Of a stretch of 64,000 bases of DNA, positions 1-10,660 are shown piece by piece. Every line of letters begins with the position of its first letter. The stretch's first letter is position 1. The DNA comes from Aspidiotus rigidus. Taxonomy: Eukaryota > Arthropoda > Insecta > Hemiptera > Diaspididae. The notes under the pieces are model-generated. The model worked only from the letters and a program-made list of their open reading frames with translations, did not search any database and was not told the DNA's origin. The position numbers were made by a program, and so were the translations under genes. The stretch covers positions 3,945,501-4,009,500 of the forward strand of contig JAVHKY010000054.1 of NCBI GenBank assembly GCA_035079385.1. The letters are read 5' to 3'.

Positions 1-960
1 AAAAAAAAAAAACAGACGATACCTCCTGACATCGGTATAATATTTTTCTATTACGCGCTTCTATTTCGATTTATATTCTTTTTATTCGTAGAAATGGACT
101 CCGCGACTAGAATCTTACTTAATGACGATCAAAATAATTTCTTTACAATATACCCACTATTAATTGACTGGACGCGTCAGTTTCATAATTCAAAAAAATA
201 ATATATTAATTTTACAATACCAAAAAAACTTAAATAGTGATTAGGTCTAATTAGTTCTCAATTAAGAAACTTATCGAAAGTATCGCGATTTATTTTAAAG
301 AAAGTAATCAATCGATTTGAAAACGTATGGACTCTTCCGAGAAACTTGAACAATATTTTAGCACTGGGTAATTACCGAATTTAGAGCCATTATTCTATTT
401 AAAGACTATTTCGATGGACTTATTTTTCGAACTGAAAATAGGTACTGATTACCTTGCATATTTTAACAATATTTACAGGATTTTAATGTAATTACACTTT
501 GTTTAGAAATTGGGCGAAGAATGCCTTATTCATATATAAGTGCCTAGGGTGACAAATTTCTGAAGGCAGGAAATTTTCATTCAAACTGAACACAATTTAT
601 GGTCGGCGACAAACGAGGACTATTTTGCAACATACATTGAAATGAGAAATATATTGCGCAGGTGGATACTGTGCTGTCTAAATGCGGAAGAGCTGTTAGC
701 TCCCATCCTTATCTTAGTATAAGACTAGTATACTGTATGTTGAGCAGAGTAACTCACGGGCTCACTCACCCCGCTCGTTTGTCACCATATTAGACAAGTA
801 GCTGAGTACAGTCTAGCCTAGTATGTCATAGGCAAACTAATAAAGTAGATAAGGTTAACATTTTTTCAAGTCCCCAGAGTGGCGTCTAGGTCTAGTATGA
901 AGATTATACGAGTTTAGTTGGGCTGACGTAGTAGGGCCAAGTATACAGTAAATATACTGA
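1..960. other. No gene seen; weak PLE terminal-repeat remnant near 837-870
   Basis: AT-rich sequence without a convincing reading frame. Around 837-870 there is a stretch with the words ACTAATAAAGTAGAT, also found in the PLE-A terminal repeat at about 4527-4541. This part is therefore probably the worn end of a Penelope-like element. Nothing else is recognisable. Confidence 0.4.
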
Positions 961-1039
961 GCTAAAGAGCCTCTACATGCACATAAGCTGTGGTCCGTTC
1001 GCAGAAAAATGGACTGACATAACAAGCTTTCGGTACCTA

Positions 1040-1425
1040 GCGACGCGAGGACAGTCGCCCCACGAACACCAAAACCCTGCTGAAGTCAATACAGCCTTCA
1101 AAAACGACAATGGGATAAGACGCGGCAGGAAATCTCACCAAAGAAATGGCCACAGTTTTCCAATCCATTGAAGACGGACTCAAAATTAAACGTCCTCCTA
1201 ATTTCTGGATCTCTCAGGCAATTTCTGACCATGGGTGCTTTAAATACTACCCGAAGTTAAGAAACCACACCACTACCGAAGCATGTCCTTGCGGATTTGG
1301 TGCAGAAACAGTTCAATACATCATCATGGAATGCCTACGTTTTGTCAGCAACCGTCCATTCGACTGGATCACAATTAAAGACTACCACTTTGCTTATATG
1401 CAAGCGACTATATTAAAATAATGGA
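1040..1425 (+). mobile_element. 3' end of a decayed non-LTR retrotransposon (LINE)
   Basis: Two overlapping frames (977-1171 and 1146-1421) look like the C-terminal tail of a Jockey/R1-type LINE polyprotein. The second frame has the words CPCG, then about twelve residues later an I-I-M-E-C segment, which is the usual end of these polyproteins (Cys-x-Cys-Gly followed by a His/Glu-x-Cys pair). The reading frame shifts near 1146 and no reverse transcriptase is left. It lies directly upstream of the PLE array. It is a fragment and almost certainly dead. Family assignment is from the motif only. Confidence 0.5.
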
Positions 1426-1502
1426 AAATAGAGAACCCGCTCTTTCGAATCGAAAATCCAAACACGGACTTAGCAACACGTAATTAATTAAATTAATTAA
1501 AA

Positions 1503-1850
1503 AAAAAGACTGCTGGACAAAGGTATCAAGTACGTGCAGCCAGAGAGTTTGAACCAGTGTAAGCTTAAAAGTACGGCCATTAGCTGCGAACAAGTAATCC
1601 AAACCATGGAACACGACGTGAGATCAGAAGCCCAGACCAAAATTGGAAAAAGAATATGTGATAAACCAATGACAGAACGCAAGTAATGCAGAGGAAGGTC
1701 ACAAATCTACAAAAGAAGATCCGACAGAGCAACCTGATGTTGACAAAGGCAACGGAGAAGGAGGACTACAGCCAACAAGTAGAGTCGTACATCGCAGTGA
1801 ATGGATACCAAGAGCGGACAAAGGACCCAACACAGAAATATTGAAAAACC
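1503..1850 (+). mobile_element. Truncated extra copy of PLE-A (internal ORF segment)
   Basis: This segment is a diverged duplicate of 2420-2780 inside the next PLE-A copy. Both contain the run around 'GGACAAAGG.ATCAAGTACG' and end with the segment coding for the EKEDY motif. It is internally deleted and frame-broken. It is joined directly to the terminal repeat that starts at about 1840, so the array reads: partial copy, terminal repeat, longer copy, terminal repeat, tail. Head-to-tail partial copies like this are typical of Penelope-like elements. Confidence 0.7.
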
Positions 1851-1905
1851 TTTTTCAATATTAGTGCTCTACTTACACGTCACTCACTCATTATGAGTTC
1901 CGATA
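1840..1905 (+). repeat. PLE-A terminal repeat (pseudo-LTR), left copy
   Basis: About 65 bp beginning TTGAAAAACC and ending with TCATTATGAGTTCCGATA. It is nearly identical to 4550-4613 on the other side of the element, in the same orientation. A third, more diverged copy ends the PLE-A remnant near 36850-36905. Penelope-like elements are known to carry such 'pLTR' repeats. Confidence 0.75.
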
Positions 1906-4257
1906 ATAGCACACCAGACATGGTTAACGAGGTTTTTAAGTTTCTGAAGACCAAGGTCAAACTAAGAGTGACACATGTGAAGATTTGGTTCAATAACGAA
2001 TGCTTGAGACGAGGCATTATTCCCAAGTATGCGACTATCAGGCTACCAGGAAACAGCGCAGCAGTGAAACGCACCAAGATGCAAGCCGAAAGATTGAGAG
2101 TGAAGAACGAAATTGGTGAACTCTACAAGAAAGTCACCAGGCTGAATGGTCTACTGTATGATCAGTATTTTCATCTGTCCAGGTTACTCCACCCGCAAGA
2201 AGTCAAAGAAATGATGTTCGAAAAAGGAGGAGAGGGGAAGAAAGGAGAAGACTATGTGGAAAAACGAGTGGAAGCCCAAACAAAACAGATCAAGAAGAAG
2301 CTTGCCGAACTGACCCGGAAGAAAGAAGAAAGAAAGGAAGAGACAGCGAGAGTTGAGCACAAATTTACTCCCAGAACCGAGAACCTATCAAGCGTCACCT
2401 CCACAGAAGAAGAAAGAAGATTGCTGGACAAAGGCATCAAGTACGTGCAGCCAGAAAGGCTGAACCAGTGTAGGCTTGAAAGCATGGCCATTAGCTGCGA
2501 ACAAGTAATCCAAACCATGGAACACGACGTGAGACCAGAAGCCCGGATTAAAATTGGGAAAGTGCTGTTGGACATCAAAGAGGATATGTGCCGAACCTAT
2601 GACAGAACGCAAGTAATACAGAGGAAGGTCACAAATCTACAAAAGAAGATCCGACAGAACAACCTGATTTTAACAATGGCGGACAAGGGCGGCACGGTAG
2701 TGGTAATGGAGAAGGAGGACTACACCCAAAAAGTGGAGTCGTACATCGCAGTTAATGGATACTAAGAGCTGGCAAGGGACCCAGCGCGGAAATACCAAGA
2801 TGACCTGAAAGCTGTGTTGAAACGGAACAATGTACCCGGCGATGGAAGGACGCTTGAGATGAACCCGGTTGCACCAAAACTCAAGGGGCTTGTAAAACTC
2901 CACAAAGCGAACCGTCCGATGAGACCCCTGGTCAACTGCATTCAATCACCATGCTACAAGATAGCAAAGATCGTAGCCACATTCCTGAAAGAAAACTACC
3001 AGTTTGCACCCAGACGAAGTATCAGAGGAGTAACGACAAGCTGATATCCTTTGATGTGACTAATATGTTTGGTACCATACCGAAGGAGGAACTTCACACC
3101 CTGCTCAAAACCAACAGATACCATGGGAACCCCGATGGGTCGAAGTACGCCAACATAGTGGAGGAGATCTGGAGCCAGAATTACTGCCGCTTCAATAACA
3201 GGTTTTACAGTCAGGAAAGGGGACTTGCGATGGGATCACCGCTGTCACCAATACTGGCGGAGATATTCATGAATGATATGGAAAACAAGATATTGAAGGG
3301 CAGCAAGTTCAGAAACTCGATCAAACACTGGGCCAGATATGTATAGATGATATCCTAATTGTGTGGACAGGCACTGATAGACAGGTGGATCTATTCCTTT
3401 CAGAAATGAACGCGATGAATGAGAGCATCAAATTCACAGTAGAAAAAGGCAATGAGACCATCAACTATTTGGACCTTACTCTCACAATGGAGAACAATAG
3501 GATAGAATACAAAATCTACAGGAAGCCGACGCATACTGACACCATCATTCCAAATGACTCCTGCCACCATCCCAGGCACAAGTTGGCGGCAATCCAGATC
3601 TACTGCTATCGGGCAATTTCTATCCTCAAGAACAACGAAGAGAAGAGGAAAGAGATCGAGATAGTAAAGCAGATCGCAGAAGCCAATGGCTACCGCAGAT
3701 GGGAGTCTTTGGGAAAATGGAAACAAAGAAAGGAACCCATGATAGCATAGTGAGAAAGTACTCCGGATCGATACCATATATAGGAAAGTACACAAACAAG
3801 GTGATAAAGGCGTTCAATGGCTACGATGTGAATGTGGGTATCCAGAATAACCAACCCATGGTGAAGAGCATCAGCAATGACCAGACGGAACAAAAGGACA
3901 AGGAAAGCTTGAGCGGAGTGTACAAGCTCAGTTGTGAACAGTGCGGGAGGATCTATATCGGTGAGACTGGGAGAAAGTTTGAGATCAGGAGAAAGGAGCA
4001 CAAAACGTCAAGGGAGAAAGAAGATGGCAAGTCACTGTTTGGGAAACACTGTAACGAGGAAAACCATGATGGAGGGAATATTTGAAGTCATACACGTAGA
4101 GAATCGCACAAAGAGAAGAAAACTCTGGGAACAAATGGAGATTGCAAAAGCCAAGAGGAAGAAAGCCTGCCTCTTGAACAATGTAATCACATTTGACAGC
4201 AAAAAATTATTTGGCCTGGTGATTGGACGAGAGAAGAAGAACGGAACCAACCAATGA
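1893..4257 (+). pseudogene. PLE-A polyprotein: reverse transcriptase plus GIY-YIG endonuclease, broken
   Basis: Remnant of the single ORF of a Penelope-like retroelement. Reading 5' to 3', an open frame of 290 codons (1893-2765) gives a Lys/Glu-rich, probably coiled-coil N-terminal part ending at a stop. The frame continues at 2814-3044 with the RT segment containing VKLHK and RPLVN. After a shift, 2951-3346 has SFDVTNMF (RT motif A), then GLAMGSPLSP and ARYV. A stop follows just before the motif-C DD, and 3361-3750 carries the thumb region with NYLDLTL. After another shift, 3699-4085 and 3934-4257 carry the GIY-YIG nuclease: SGVYKLSC, a CEQC pair, then RIYIGETGR. At least four frame breaks make it inactive. 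Close relatives lie at 33440-34200, 36470-36905 and, inverted, 39490-39890. Confidence 0.88.
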
Positions 4258-4259
4258 GA

Positions 4260-4613
4260 CGGCAGGAATCCAGGTAGGCAATAGCAACGCAGCATTTAGA
4301 ACGATAGATTGAACCAATCACTAAGTAGTATATTTTAGCCAATAAGAACGTAATATCATATTATTGTAAGAGTAAGAATCTATAAAGTGAACCGATCACA
4401 ACACAGTATTCTTATAGCCAATAAGATCACAGTGTTATACTATAAAAACTCATGGTTAAGGCCTTGTTCTCCAGTTGCGACACAACTGATGATGGGATAA
4501 CACCCGAAAGTACTCTTGTATAAGCAACTAATAAAGTAGATTTGTACAATTGAAAAACCCTTTTCAATATTAGTGCTCTACTTACATTTCACTCACTCAT
4601 TATGAGTTCCGAT
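4260..4613 (+). repeat. PLE-A 3' untranslated region and right terminal repeat
   Basis: The region after the polyprotein has repeated 'AGCCAATAAGA' words, a hammerhead-like motif at 4473-4529, and from 4550 the same 65-bp repeat seen at 1840-1905. The 3' UTR portion is itself duplicated at 4608-4810. This is the 3' pLTR of the PLE-A copy. Confidence 0.7.
4473..4529 (+). ncRNA. Hammerhead-ribozyme-like motif in PLE-A terminal repeat
   Basis: CTGATGA (4486-4492) is followed by a GGG/CCC stem (4494-4505) and GAAA (4506-4509), the conserved core order of a hammerhead. AGTTGC (4473-4478) can pair with GCAACT (4524-4529) as the closing stem, and GTAC (4510-4513) with GTAT (4518-4521) as the short third stem. 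Penelope-like elements are known to carry hammerheads in their terminal repeats. Imperfections: an extra T at 4493, unpaired bases between stem I and the core, and A instead of U at the position expected to pair with the last A of GAAA. This copy may therefore no longer self-cleave. Confidence 0.55.
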
Positions 4614-4812
4614 AAAAAATTATTCGGCTTGGTGATTGGACGAGAGAAGAAGAGCAGAACCAACCAATAAGACGGCAGGAAACCAGGCAGCCAATAGAAA
4701 CGCAGTATTTAGGACACTAGTTTGAACCAATCACTTAACAGTATGTTTTAGCCAATAAGATCACAGTGTTATACTATAAAAACTCACGCTTAAGGCCTTG
4801 TTCTTCATAAAC
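4608..4812 (+). mobile_element. Extra 3' tail of a PLE-A copy
   Basis: Directly after the right terminal repeat the last codons of the PLE-A ORF reappear (the residues KLFGLVIGREKK, also encoded just before 4257), followed by the same 3' UTR up to 'CTTAAGGCCTTGTTCT'. This is the tail of a second head-to-tail PLE-A copy whose body is missing. It is followed at once by PLE-B sequence. Confidence 0.75.
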
Positions 4813-4844
4813 GCGAAACACGAATACTCCGAAATGAAAGTAAA

Positions 4845-6180
4845 CAATGTTGTTGGTTTGTTCCCGAATATTCCTAAGGCTGATGGGTGAGCTACTCGTC
4901 AAAGCCAATATTCCTCACAATGAGCTTCAGGAATTTTTCGATCTTCTCTACTGGTCCCCCAACTACTGTAAATTTGAAGGAAAATTTTCCGAAATTCCTG
5001 ATGAAGTAGGGATCGTATTGGATCACCTTTAGGCTTTCATGTCTAAGTTTGAACTTGACCTCTTTTCCTTGAACCAGGTGTTACTTAATCATATTCACTA
5101 TTGGCACAGGTACGTTGATGACGTTCTATGTACCTGGACACGTCCCCCAGATCTCCTTGGTGAGTTTCTGAGGTATCTCAATTCCTGGTACCCTTCCATC
5201 AAATTTACGTTGGAAATCGGGGTATTTTCCATTAACTTCTTGGATTTATCGATCTCTATAGTAGACGGTATCCATAAGTTTGTAATTTACAGGAAAGATA
5301 CTACGACCGATGTTTTAGTCGACGGTGGTTTCTTCGGTCCTGTTGCTCATAAGATGGCTGCTTTTCACAGCCTAGTTCACAGACTGACTCGTATTCCTTT
5401 GAGTCAGTCCGCCTTCAAGAAGGAGTTACTCACAATAAAACACCTGGCCAGAGTAAATGGGGTCAATGTCGTTGTTGACGTGATGGTTCGGAGGAAAGTT
5501 ACGAGGAGCCTTCTTGATTCCACCACCTTCCTCCCCCGAGACACGACCCGTGATCGCCGTTTGCGTTGGATCAGTCTCCCTTTCTTGGGGAAGTTCTCCT
5601 CCAATTGGGTCGGGCCCTCCGCCCGTTGGGCTTCAGACCCGCGTTTTACAACCCTACCACAGTCAAGAGGTTGTTTGTGAGACTGAAGGACCCCATACCT
5701 GTTGATGAGAGGAGTGGTGTTTACAAGTTGGAATGTGGGGATTGTGGAGGCTTTTATATTGGTGAGACCAGCCGCCAAATGAAAGTTAGAGTAGCTGAGC
5801 ACCTGAAGTCTTGGAAGAAGGGACACTTAGGGGAGACAGCTTTCGCCGATCATTTAATAAACAGTGGCCACAGCTTCCGCGAGGGATGCGAAAAGCTCCT
5901 CCATGACAGACAGTATGATGAAGAAGAAGAATGTAGGCCTGAAAGTAACAAAGGCCGATTCAAATAGTCCCTAAACTAGGTCAAGGTCTTTGATGACATC
6001 ATCAAACGTGTCAGAAATCCGTGACGGTTGCCAAGAGTTGTCACATTCTTGTAAGCATTATATAAAATTCCAGACTCAAGATCAAGATCAGGTAAAACTT
6101 ACGGAGTAACATAAGTGTTAAAGCTAATACAAAAACACGATTGATGACAAGACGGCTACAACTTCGGCTTTTCGTATAGA
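4845..6180 (+). mobile_element. PLE-B copy, 5'-truncated and broken (RT + GIY-YIG)
   Basis: Second Penelope-like lineage, close to the open copy at 34223-36286. It starts inside the RT (GLFPN) and contains stops up to 5038. An open 213-codon frame from 5039 has the catalytic motif [13 protein letters not shown] (DD retained), then FLDLSIS and HKMAAFHSLVHRLT. A shift near 5600 leads into 5566-5967 with the GIY-YIG domain: SGVYKLECGDC followed by GFYIGETSRQ and ADHLINSGHS. The C-terminal tail after about 5905 does not match the other copy. The stretch 5968-6180 is probably its 3' UTR. Inactive. Confidence 0.85.
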
Positions 6181-7262
6181 CACCCTGCCCTAAATTACTT
6201 TGACACGAGAATAATATTCAACCACTAGAAAGAAAAGCCCGTCCGATATTCGATACTCTTATTTCTCACACAATCGAGCTTGAAAAGTAGCATGTACGTA
6301 CGCCCTACATACGATGGTAGAATTCGGACACTAAAACAACGTCGACGCTGTTCCAATGCCTGCAATCTTCAACATGCAAACTATGTTACGCGTACGTACG
6401 CGTTTTCAAGTCTTCCTAAATGAATGAATTTTATCTAGTAAATGACGAACCATTTTCCGTGTATTGATTGCAATAAAGCAGATATGACACGTGTGTTGGA
6501 AGACGAAATTTTTTTAACAGCTTAGTTATTTGGGCTACGAGCGTATTTGCATTATTCATGAGGTGGAAGTCGCAATGCACAGATTTAAAGAACGAGAGGG
6601 ATGTAGACGCTACCTTCAATATGAAGCAAAAAATAAACATCATTCGCGCGATATCATTTTTCAAGGATGTGATATATGGACGTATGTACGCAAAATTCTT
6701 GTAAGATTACGCGTGAAGAATTGATGCGATACCGCACGGGTAATGATCAATAGCCCAAAAACGTATGGAATTAAGTATAGTATAAGGGAGAGAAAACGAC
6801 ACAATGTTATGAATATTTCTTTCCAATTTAACCGATATTTTCGAACGAAATTCACGTGTATAAAATTTTTGGAACAGAATGACGAGAATAACACGCTCGT
6901 ATTACCGGGCATCATTCGGTAATTTCAACTTACACTTCGGTGATGCTTCGACGATTATGTCAAGTTAATTATGCGTATCGACGGTATTGTTTCGCCTTAT
7001 GTAACTTCGCCGTTGCTTGCGATTTTTCGGCAGTCGCGACGCTTTCACCTCGAACATTCATAACCATATTTCATTTGCTTACATTACATACTTCTTAATT
7101 AATTTTGATCGAGCAGAATAGAATTTTCTATCAAATTTTAATGAACATGTAGATTACTAAATCATTGCGGCTAGCTGAACTCTCATGAACGCCTGGAAAT
7201 TTGTGGTAATATTGAGATGCCCTCAATATCCTGAGAGCTAAGAGATATCGAGTTACCTATGT
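6181..7262. other. No gene seen
   Basis: AT-rich spacer with short frames only on both strands. No splice-compatible conserved peptide, RNA gene or clear repeat boundary was recognised. Confidence 0.5.
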
Positions 7263-7263
7263 A

Positions 7264-7739
7264 GTACAGTGAACTTTTTGTAATTCAAGATTTCCCCCAA
7301 TTCGAAAGAAAATGAAATCCCCGCTCCATCTCTACATAAATCTATGTTAAAATGTTGTCTGTAATTCGAAAAAAATGCTGCGAAAACTTCCCATAATTCG
7401 AAAGAATCAAGCTACTTGAGAAGAAAAATATCGTAAATGTTCACGACTGTACTTCACTTTCTTCGATGGAAGCATGATTTAGACTAGTACTGTACTTCTT
7501 TTTATACATTCAGTTTGTTTATCTGGCTATTTGATCATGTGGCAATGTCGAAACGCGGACCTGATGTAACGTCCACTGTCGAGCAAAAACTTACAATAGT
7601 CTGCGAAGCTGAAAAGGCCGCAAAAAAGGAGATGTTGCCATGTATGGATTTTCGGCCAGCACACTCTCAACGTTTATTAAAAGTAAGCGGAAACTGAAAG
7701 GAAAAGTCGATGAAGGCGGCGGTAAAAAAAAAAGTTTAC
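7264..7739 (+). mobile_element. 5' part of a pogo/Tigger-like DNA transposon
   Basis: The element seems to begin at TA|CAGTGAAC (about 7262-7271), followed by repeated 'TAATTCGAAA' words typical of Tigger termini. At about 7545 a reading frame starts with MSKRGPDV and EQKLTIVCEAEK, a CENP-B/psq-type helix-turn-helix. After a frame shift it gives STLSTFIKSKRKLKGKV, the usual end of that DNA-binding domain. The coding sequence then stops abruptly at about 7740, where mitochondrial-like AT-rich DNA begins, and resumes after about 8760. Confidence 0.65.
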
Positions 7740-8757
7740 GTGAATTAGGATATCCCAAAATAAATTTTTAATCATTTATTAAATTTTTAATAAATAAAAA
7801 AATTATTAAAATTAATACTAATATTGGATTTCTTCATTTATTGGGTACAAATTAATTTTTATTATTATATTTCAATATTTAATTTCATTTTTATTCCATT
7901 TTCTAATATTCAATTTTAAATGATTAATAATCAAATTATTTTTAATCAATTTTATTTTATTATTTTTTCAATTTTTAAATTTATAAACTAAAATAAATAA
8001 AATTGATTGTGTATTTTCTATTTAATAAACAAATTCCTTTGATAAATTAATACCACCAAATTATTAATTAATTTTATAAATAAGTTGGATGAAATTTTTT
8101 TTAAATTTTATATTGAAATTTTTTTCATCAATTTCAATAGGTTCTTTAGATGGTTTTGAACCAATAAAAGAAATTCAAGTTATTAATACAATTGGAACAT
8201 AAATGAAAATTTTTCTAATTAAAATAAATTTATTATTAAAAATGTTTGATTTATTCAAATTTGGAATTTTTAAATAATCATTTACTAAAATAAAAATCAT
8301 TTATTAAGATAAAAATCATATTTTAGTAACATTTTTAAACAGAATTTTAAATAAATAAATTGATTTAATAAATTTAAAATCAAAAAAATTATTAAAACTT
8401 ATTAAAAATGATTTTATTATTAATATTGATACTTTAAATTAAATTTTAAATTAAATAATTAAAAAGTTATTAGTAATATTATTTTGAAAAATGAAATTTT
8501 TTTCTTAATTAAATTATGATAGGTAAATATTTGTACTGAGAATCTGAATAAAATTTTCATATAATATTTATCAATTTTTATAATAATTCAAAATTTTTAT
8601 AATTAAAATTTTTAATAAATTCAATGTAATATTTTATTAATTGATATAATAATCAAAAAAATTATAAAATATTTTTACATTTTAATTTATCAAATTTAAT
8701 AAAATTTTGAAATTTAATTTTAAATTTTTTTTTGAAAAATTTAATTTTTCAATTATG
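7740..8757. other. Nuclear mitochondrial insert (numt) with CYTB pieces
   Basis: About 1 kb of extremely AT-rich DNA that differs sharply from both flanks. On the - strand, 8220-8100 reads with the mitochondrial code (TGA as Trp) as VPIVLITWISFIGSKPSKEP, resembling the C-terminus of insect cytochrome b. On the + strand, 7828-7860 reads IGFLHLLGTN, resembling another part of CYTB. The two pieces are in opposite orientations, so the insert is rearranged. It interrupts the transposase that flanks it. No intact mitochondrial gene remains. The + strand match is the weaker of the two. Confidence 0.6.
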
Positions 8758-8759
8758 AG

Positions 8760-9124
8760 TTGAATAGACATTAGCTTTTGTGGTCCAGTCCTACAAGGTA
8801 AAGCTCAACGTTTTCCCGCTGTCTTACACCATACAGATATCAAAGCTAGAAGCGGTTGGTTGACCAAGTTTTCCACAGGCATAGGATTTCTTACAAGCAG
8901 GTGTGCGGAGAGGAAGCTGCTGTCGATTTTGGTGCTGTACAGAAATGGAAAACAGAATTACCGACGACGCTTGCGACATACAGATCAATGCCGACAATTT
9001 GGTTCTATTTTACAAATGCACACCTGACAAAACTTACACAATGAAGGGTGGTAAGAGCAACAAAGAACGAGTAACTTGTAGGTGCAAACATGGATGGCGT
9101 ATAGTCAAGCCAAATGAATCGTGA
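8760..9124 (+). mobile_element. 3' part of the Tigger-like transposase, broken
   Basis: Continues the transposase started at 7545. Frames here read GPVLQGKAQRFPA and SGWLTKF (second helix-turn-helix of CENP-B-like proteins), then RHRISYKQVCGEEAAVDF and QKWKTELP. After another shift come INADNLVLFYKC, KTYTMKGGKSNKERVT and a stop at about 9123. The first Asp of the DDE/D triad would normally lie in the 'NADET' motif; here it reads NADNL. Several frame shifts show it is dead. The catalytic remainder is missing. Confidence 0.7.
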
Positions 9125-9291
9125 ATTTAAAAAAATTTTATATAGTATTTCCACTTCGGCGTTGCTTTCGGTAGGTCTCGATTTTCATAAATTATTTGGG
9201 ATTTAAAAAAAAATTCCGACTTGCAAGCTATGTATGATTATATGATAGGAGGGGGAATGATTTCTTCCTTCTAAATTACGGCACATACTGA

Positions 9292-9393
9292 TTAGAAAGG
9301 TGAAAAAATGAATCATCTAAAAAGAAATTTATTAATTAAACTATTCGAATTAATAAATTTCGTTTTAGATGATTTATTTTTTCACCTTCCTAA
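9292..9393. mobile_element. Near-perfect 102-bp palindrome (MITE-like)
   Basis: Left arm 9292-9337 and right arm 9348-9393 are inverted copies with about four mismatches over 46 bp, separated by 10 bp. It sits inside a 'GATAGGAGGGGG' repeat block: the same GGAGGGGG word occurs just before and just after it. No coding capacity; most likely a small foldback or MITE insertion. Confidence 0.65.
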
Positions 9394-9559
9394 TAGGAGG
9401 GGGACTTAAAATACCTTAGAAGGACATTCTGAGACTTATGGTGTTTGAAGCACTGCATATCTGACTCATTGAAGGGGTTAAGTCGATTGGTGTATGAAGA
9501 ATTGCATATCTAGTTACTCGAAGGGGCTATCTTTCACGCTATATACACCGACCACCGAG

Positions 9560-9911
9560 CTACAATTATATGATAGGAGGGGAGCTTAGAAAATTTTTAA
9601 GCTCCGAGCTTTGCCGGCCGGCGGACGCGTTTTTTTTTCGAAAAAACCCCCGGTAAAACAGGTTCTCTGTTAAAAACTCACGTGTTCTTTAAAGGAGTTG
9701 ACCGAGGGCTGGCAGAGAACTGTTTTATGGGAAAAATGTAGAGTGTGACGTCACAAGGCTGACCTAACCCATCAAATTAATGTCTGCAGGCCCGGACTTT
9801 AGAGCTATATATCATAGGAGGGGAACTTGAAAAAAACTGATCTATGACGTCACAAGGCTGATTCATGACGTCATAAAACTGTGACGTCACAGCCCTCCCC
9901 CTACAGCTATA
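9560..9911. repeat. Dispersed intronic/intergenic repeat block with TGACGTCA palindromes
   Basis: Contains the words GGAGGGGA.CTT, CCGAGCTTTGCCGG, AAAACAGGTTCTCTGTTAA and several TGACGTCA octamers (about 9747, 9844, 9868, 9884). The same words in similar order recur at 10490-10660, 14580-15000 and, weaker, 18430-18500. TGACGTCA is the cAMP-response-element consensus, but here it looks like part of a repeat family rather than a promoter. Confidence 0.55.
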
Positions 9912-10476
9912 CCGGGTGGTCCAAAAAGATGGTAACAGTTAGATGGGGATTTGGACTAAATTTATTGTAGCGCAAAAACGCGAATCGTTAAATGTAAACT
10001 TAAAATCCACAAAATTTGTACCTCAATCTTATCTTCAATATGCGCCTCTACCCAAGTTGCTGCGACTTTTCTGAACCGAGTTATGGACCAAAATGTAGCA
10101 AAAATTGACTAATCTGCCACGATTTTCAAAATAAGAAATTGAATATTCCCCCAATTTCAAGCTTCATATGGTTATTTAGGTATTACTTTTGGAATCAGCG
10201 TCGAATTTCACTTTCGAATCAAGTAAAATATAGAAGTTTGAATAATTTTTATTTTTGAGAAATTTGGTGAATTGGTCAATTTCAAGTATATATATTTTGG
10301 TCCATGACTAGGCTCAGAAAAGTCATAGAAAGTTAGGTAAGGCCGCAAATTGAAGATAAAGTTCAGATACAAATTTCGTAGATTTGAAATTTAAGTCTAA
10401 CATTTCGCTTTTTTGCGCTACAACAAATTTAGTTCAATCCCCCATTTAACTGTTAACACCATTTTGGGCCACCCGG
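9912..10476. mobile_element. TA-flanked foldback transposon, 565 bp, non-coding
   Basis: Begins CCGGGTGGTCCAAAAAGATG and ends with the inverted copy CATTTTGGGCCACCCGG, each end bordered by TA (9910-9911 and 10477-10478). The arms stay recognisable inward for well over 150 bp, including GGGGATTTGGACTAAATTTA on the left and its complement on the right. A TA target duplication and long inverted arms suggest a non-autonomous Tc1/mariner-type element. A single diverged arm is also present at about 14240-14400. No transposase is encoded. Confidence 0.7.
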
Positions 10477-10489
10477 TACATGGTAGGAG

Positions 10490-10660
10490 TGGTATTTAGA
10501 AAAATTTGGAACTCCGAGATATATATGATGGGAGGGAACTTGTAAAATTTTCGAGTTTCGAGCTTTACCGGCAGGCCGAACGACAACCCACCTGTGATAA
10601 AACTGGTTCCCTGTTAATACTCTCGTGAAATACTTCCACCTAAAACGTTTAAAGGCAGCC
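10490..10660. repeat. Another copy of the GGAGGG / CCGAGCTTT repeat
   Basis: Shares 'ATATGATGGGAGGGAACTTG', 'GAGCTTTACCGGC' and 'AAAACTGGTTCCCTGTTAA' with the block at 9560-9740 and with 14880-15000. No coding sequence. Confidence 0.5.
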
